A DNA stretch of 64,000 nucleotides. It comes from Deltaproteobacteria bacterium (GTDB lineage: Bacteria; UBA10199; GCA-002796325; JACPFF01). A program made the position numbers and the translations under genes. This document shows positions 61,811 to 64,000 of the stretch, piece by piece; position 1 is the stretch's first letter, and every line of letters starts with the position of its first letter. The notes under the pieces are model-generated. The model worked only from the letters and a program-made list of their open reading frames with translations. It did not search any database and was not told the origin of the DNA. Location of the stretch: the NCBI GenBank assembly GCA_016183065.1, contig JACPFF010000030.1, forward strand, positions 1 to 64,000. The letters are read 5' to 3'.

Positions 61811-64000
61811 TGGCCCCATGGAGATCGGTCCGATAGATCGTCGTCCCCACCGCGGCATAGCGTTGCAGGACCACGTCCCGGGGAAATCGGTACCGGTTTT
61901 GACGCCCGCATGAGATGGCCAGATACCGCGGCCGCACACGGTCCACCCATGCCGCGGTCGAGGACGTATTGCTCCCGTGATGCGGCGCCACAAGAAAATC
62001 GACCGCTGGCAGGCTCGGCGACGCTACCAGCATGGCCTCTGCCGCGGCCTCGATATCCCCGGGAATCAGCATCCGCACATCACCATACGTGAGAAACAGC
62101 ACGACCGACCGATTATTTTCGTCCATCGCTGTCGCCTCAGCGAGCGGCGGTGGGTGCAACACGGCGAGGTGGACGTCACCCTCCTGCCATGCCGGCCTTG
62201 TCCGGTCGATCGGCGTTGCGGCCAGACCGCGCGCGGCCACCCGTGCCGCAAACATCGGCCACAGCGTATCCGTACCATCTCCTGCCGATCCATTCGTCTC
62301 CCATCGTGCCGGTCCAAAACGCTCTGCAAGATAGGCGAGCCCTGCATAATGATCGGGGTGGAAATGGGAGAGGATCAGGCGATCGACGCGCGTGAGATGG
62401 AGCGCATGGAGGGCCGGTGCAACCACCCACCGGCCCATATCGAACCGGCTCTCCGGGATTCCGCCACCATCGACCACATACACGGCCCCATTGGGAAATT
62501 CGATCACCGTTGATGAGCCCTGTCCGACATCGAGCACGGTCACACGGAGTCGCCCGCTCGTGCCCGGAAACGTACTCCGTGTCCCCAGTGCAAGGCCACA
62601 GGCGAGCAGCGCGATCACAAGGGCTCCAAGCGGCGGCGCGAAGTATCGCCAGCGCCACCCCGCTCCTCGATGCCGCACTGCCACGGCCAACAAGAGCAGA
62701 CCGGTCAGGGCCGCATACCACGCCACCAATTCCGGCGCGAGCGGGGTCCAACCCCATTGCCATGCACCGCTCCAGTGATCGCACCAATCGACGACGGCAA
62801 AAAACCCATCAACGATCACCCGCAGCGGGGCACCGAACAGCGTGACGGCTCCGGCCGGCCACACCAACGCCAGGAGCGCGCAGAGGAGTCCCAAGGGAAT
62901 GAGGATCAGACTGACCCACGGGATACAGAGGAGATTCGTGACGACGCCCATGAGCGAAATATCGTGAAAATGATAGGCGACAATCGGGAGCACTCCGAGG
63001 GTAGCAGCGCTACTCGCCACGAGGAGCCCGTGCACCCATCGCCACAGGGTCCGTTGGCTGCGTGGCGGAAAATAGTGCGCCGCCACGACTATGGCGATTA
63101 CGGCGGCAAACGTGAGCTGGAAAGAGGGCAACCACAGGGCAAGCGGCTGCTGGATCAGGACGATCAGGAGCGCCAAGGTAATGGCACTGGCAAAATCCGC
63201 CCGCTCCTTCCACCAGATGGCCCCAAAACCGGTGGTCACGAGGATGGCCGCCCGCAGTGCAGGAACGCGCATTCCTGTCATCCATGCAAAACTCCAGGCG
63301 GCCAGGATGGCCGCCGGGGCAGCGAGCTGCCAGGCGGGGTAGCGCCGCACGATCATCGGCCACTGCCGTACCCCCCAGGCCACCGCCCAAAAGACGACCA
63401 TGGCCACGGCACCCACATGGAGACCGGACACTACGAGAAGATGGATGACGCCAATGCGGCGAAATTGCTCCCAGACCTCGCTTTCGAGGACCGCGCCATC
63501 GCCAAGAATCATGGCCTGCAACAGGTGTGCGATCCTCGCATCACCGGCGGCAATGGCGACATAGGTTGCATCGATGCGGGCCCGCCACGTCCGCAAGGTC
63601 TGCAGAACGGGGCCTGCCGTATCCTCCACGGTCCGCATCCAGTCGGACGATGCCAGATGGCCCGTAGCAATGATCCCCTCACTGGCACGACGCAGGCCCA
63701 CCGTTTCCGTGCCGGCATTCCAATACTGGGCCGGGGGTCGTAAGCGACCCCGAAACCGCACACGCATTCCCTGCACAATCTCATCGGAAAAATTCTCGGC
63801 CGAGATCAGGACACGCGCGGAGACCGGTGCCATCCGATCGCCCGTGCGACAACGTTCCAAGCGCACGAGCGTGCGGGCACCGGTGGCGAATCGTTGCGGG
63901 TGCTCTGCCACGATCCCCTCGCAGATGGCACCAATGCCGTCGGCGTGTGGAATGGCCAGTGCCGGTGCCGGTTCCAGAAGACGCAATTGCCGCGTGACAA
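61752..64000 (-). CDS. comEC: ComEC/Rec2 DNA-uptake channel, 5' end beyond the window
   Basis: Inner-membrane channel for transformation. About 750 residues are visible. The N-terminal OB-like segment begins near the window edge, followed by the competence domain with a run of membrane helices (RRIGVIHLLVVSGLHVG is the family signature) and a C-terminal metallo-beta-lactamase-like domain (LDVGQGSSTVIEFPNG; LSHFHPDH; VAPHHGS). The frame remains open to the last base of the window, and the usual first membrane helices are not seen, so the start lies outside. A TTG at 63986 is not a convincing start. Confidence 0.93.
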   Translation of the reverse strand, partial: VTRQLRLLEPAPALAIPHADGIGAICEGIVAEHPQRFATGARTLVRLERCRTGDRMAPVSARVLISAENFSDEIVQGMRVRFRGRLRPPAQYWNAGTETVGLRRASEGIIATGHLASSDWMRTVEDTAGPVLQTLRTWRARIDATYVAIAAGDARIAHLLQAMILGDGAVLESEVWEQFRRIGVIHLLVVSGLHVGAVAMVVFWAVAWGVRQWPMIVRRYPAWQLAAPAAILAAWSFAWMTGMRVPALRAAILVTTGFGAIWWKERADFASAITLALLIVLIQQPLALWLPSFQLTFAAVIAIVVAAHYFPPRSQRTLWRWVHGLLVASSAATLGVLPIVAYHFHDISLMGVVTNLLCIPWVSLILIPLGLLCALLALVWPAGAVTLFGAPLRVIVDGFFAVVDWCDHWSGAWQWGWTPLAPELVAWYAALTGLLLLAVAVRHRGAGWRWRYFAPPLGALVIALLACGLALGTRSTFPGTSGRLRVTVLDVGQGSSTVIEFPNGAVYVVDGGGIPESRFDMGRWVVAPALHALHLTRVDRLILSHFHPDHYAGLAYLAERFGPARWETNGSAGDGTDTLWPMFAARVAARGLAATPIDRTRPAWQEGDVHLAVLHPPPLAEATAMDENNRSVVLFLTYGDVRMLIPGDIEAAAEAMLVASPSLPAVDFLVAPHHGSNTSSTAAWVDRVRPRYLAISCGRQNRYRFPRDVVLQRYAAVGTTIYRTDLHGAITAESDGKTLEVHPWREHP

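Noticed and set aside
1-64000. CRISPR array, prophage, or transposase gene
   Set aside because: I looked for regularly spaced short repeats, Cas, integrase (other than XerC), transposase and reverse transcriptase motifs and found none.

Overview
The window is 64 kb of GC-rich Gram-negative bacterial DNA carrying mostly core genes in tight operons. BamD, PBP1A, PilT, ComEC, thrombospondin type 3 (TSP3) surface proteins and the order pgpA-cinA-thpR-recA-alaS point to a deltaproteobacterial-grade lineage (Myxococcota, Bdellovibrionota or a UBA10199-like group). That placement is an inference from gene content and not from a phylogeny.

Layout: 0.4-4.6 kb holds nadK, a frameshifted unknown gene, bamD and a TPR protein on the plus strand. 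From 11.0 down to 4.7 kb runs a minus-strand recombination/competence operon (pgpA, cinA, thpR, recA, alaS). From 11.5 to 15.8 kb lie two large unknown proteins; the second has two FHA-like domains and what looks like a degenerate PP2C phosphatase. From 17.5 to 15.8 kb is an ABC exporter. From 30.3 down to 18.1 kb is a minus-strand run made of a beta-helix/TSP3 surface protein, trmFO, xerC, hslV, hslU, argF, purA, proS and pyrF. From 30.6 to 36 kb are an OmpA-like protein, a MagIII-like DNA glycosylase and small unknown genes. From 36 to 43.7 kb is a more AT-rich accessory stretch with two AAA/DUF4143 ATPases, a nucleotidyltransferase pair and two cysteine-rich secreted proteins. From 43.7 to 64 kb are pilT, fumC, PBP1A, ETF-ubiquinone oxidoreductase, methyltransferases, a monoheme cytochrome-porin (Cyc2-like), two tRNAs and the 3' part of comEC.

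The most unusual signal is a modular GC-rich dispersed repeat at eight places: 0.23, 1.2, 9.2, 11.1, 38.4, 51.0, 59.1 and 61.2 kb. Its pieces are a GACCGAGTCCGGGGACC module, a GTGGACGAGGAAGTCC module, a GC-rich hairpin and a terminal ACGTGAGCCCCTCCAATAG. One copy lies in-frame inside cinA and one in-frame inside an ATPase. One cuts off the nadK C-terminus, whose native tail is still readable in another frame. One sits next to a partly duplicated tRNA-Cys. A tandem array of it at 59.1-59.4 kb has no stop codon in any of the six frames over about 240 bp. It behaves like a coding-compatible palindromic element, comparable in style to the Rickettsia palindromic elements, and no transposase for it lies in the window. 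Two other repeats stand out: a 128-bp hairpin between convergent genes at 49.1 kb, and a 13-bp motif, GGGTACGTCATAC, just past or at three gene ends.
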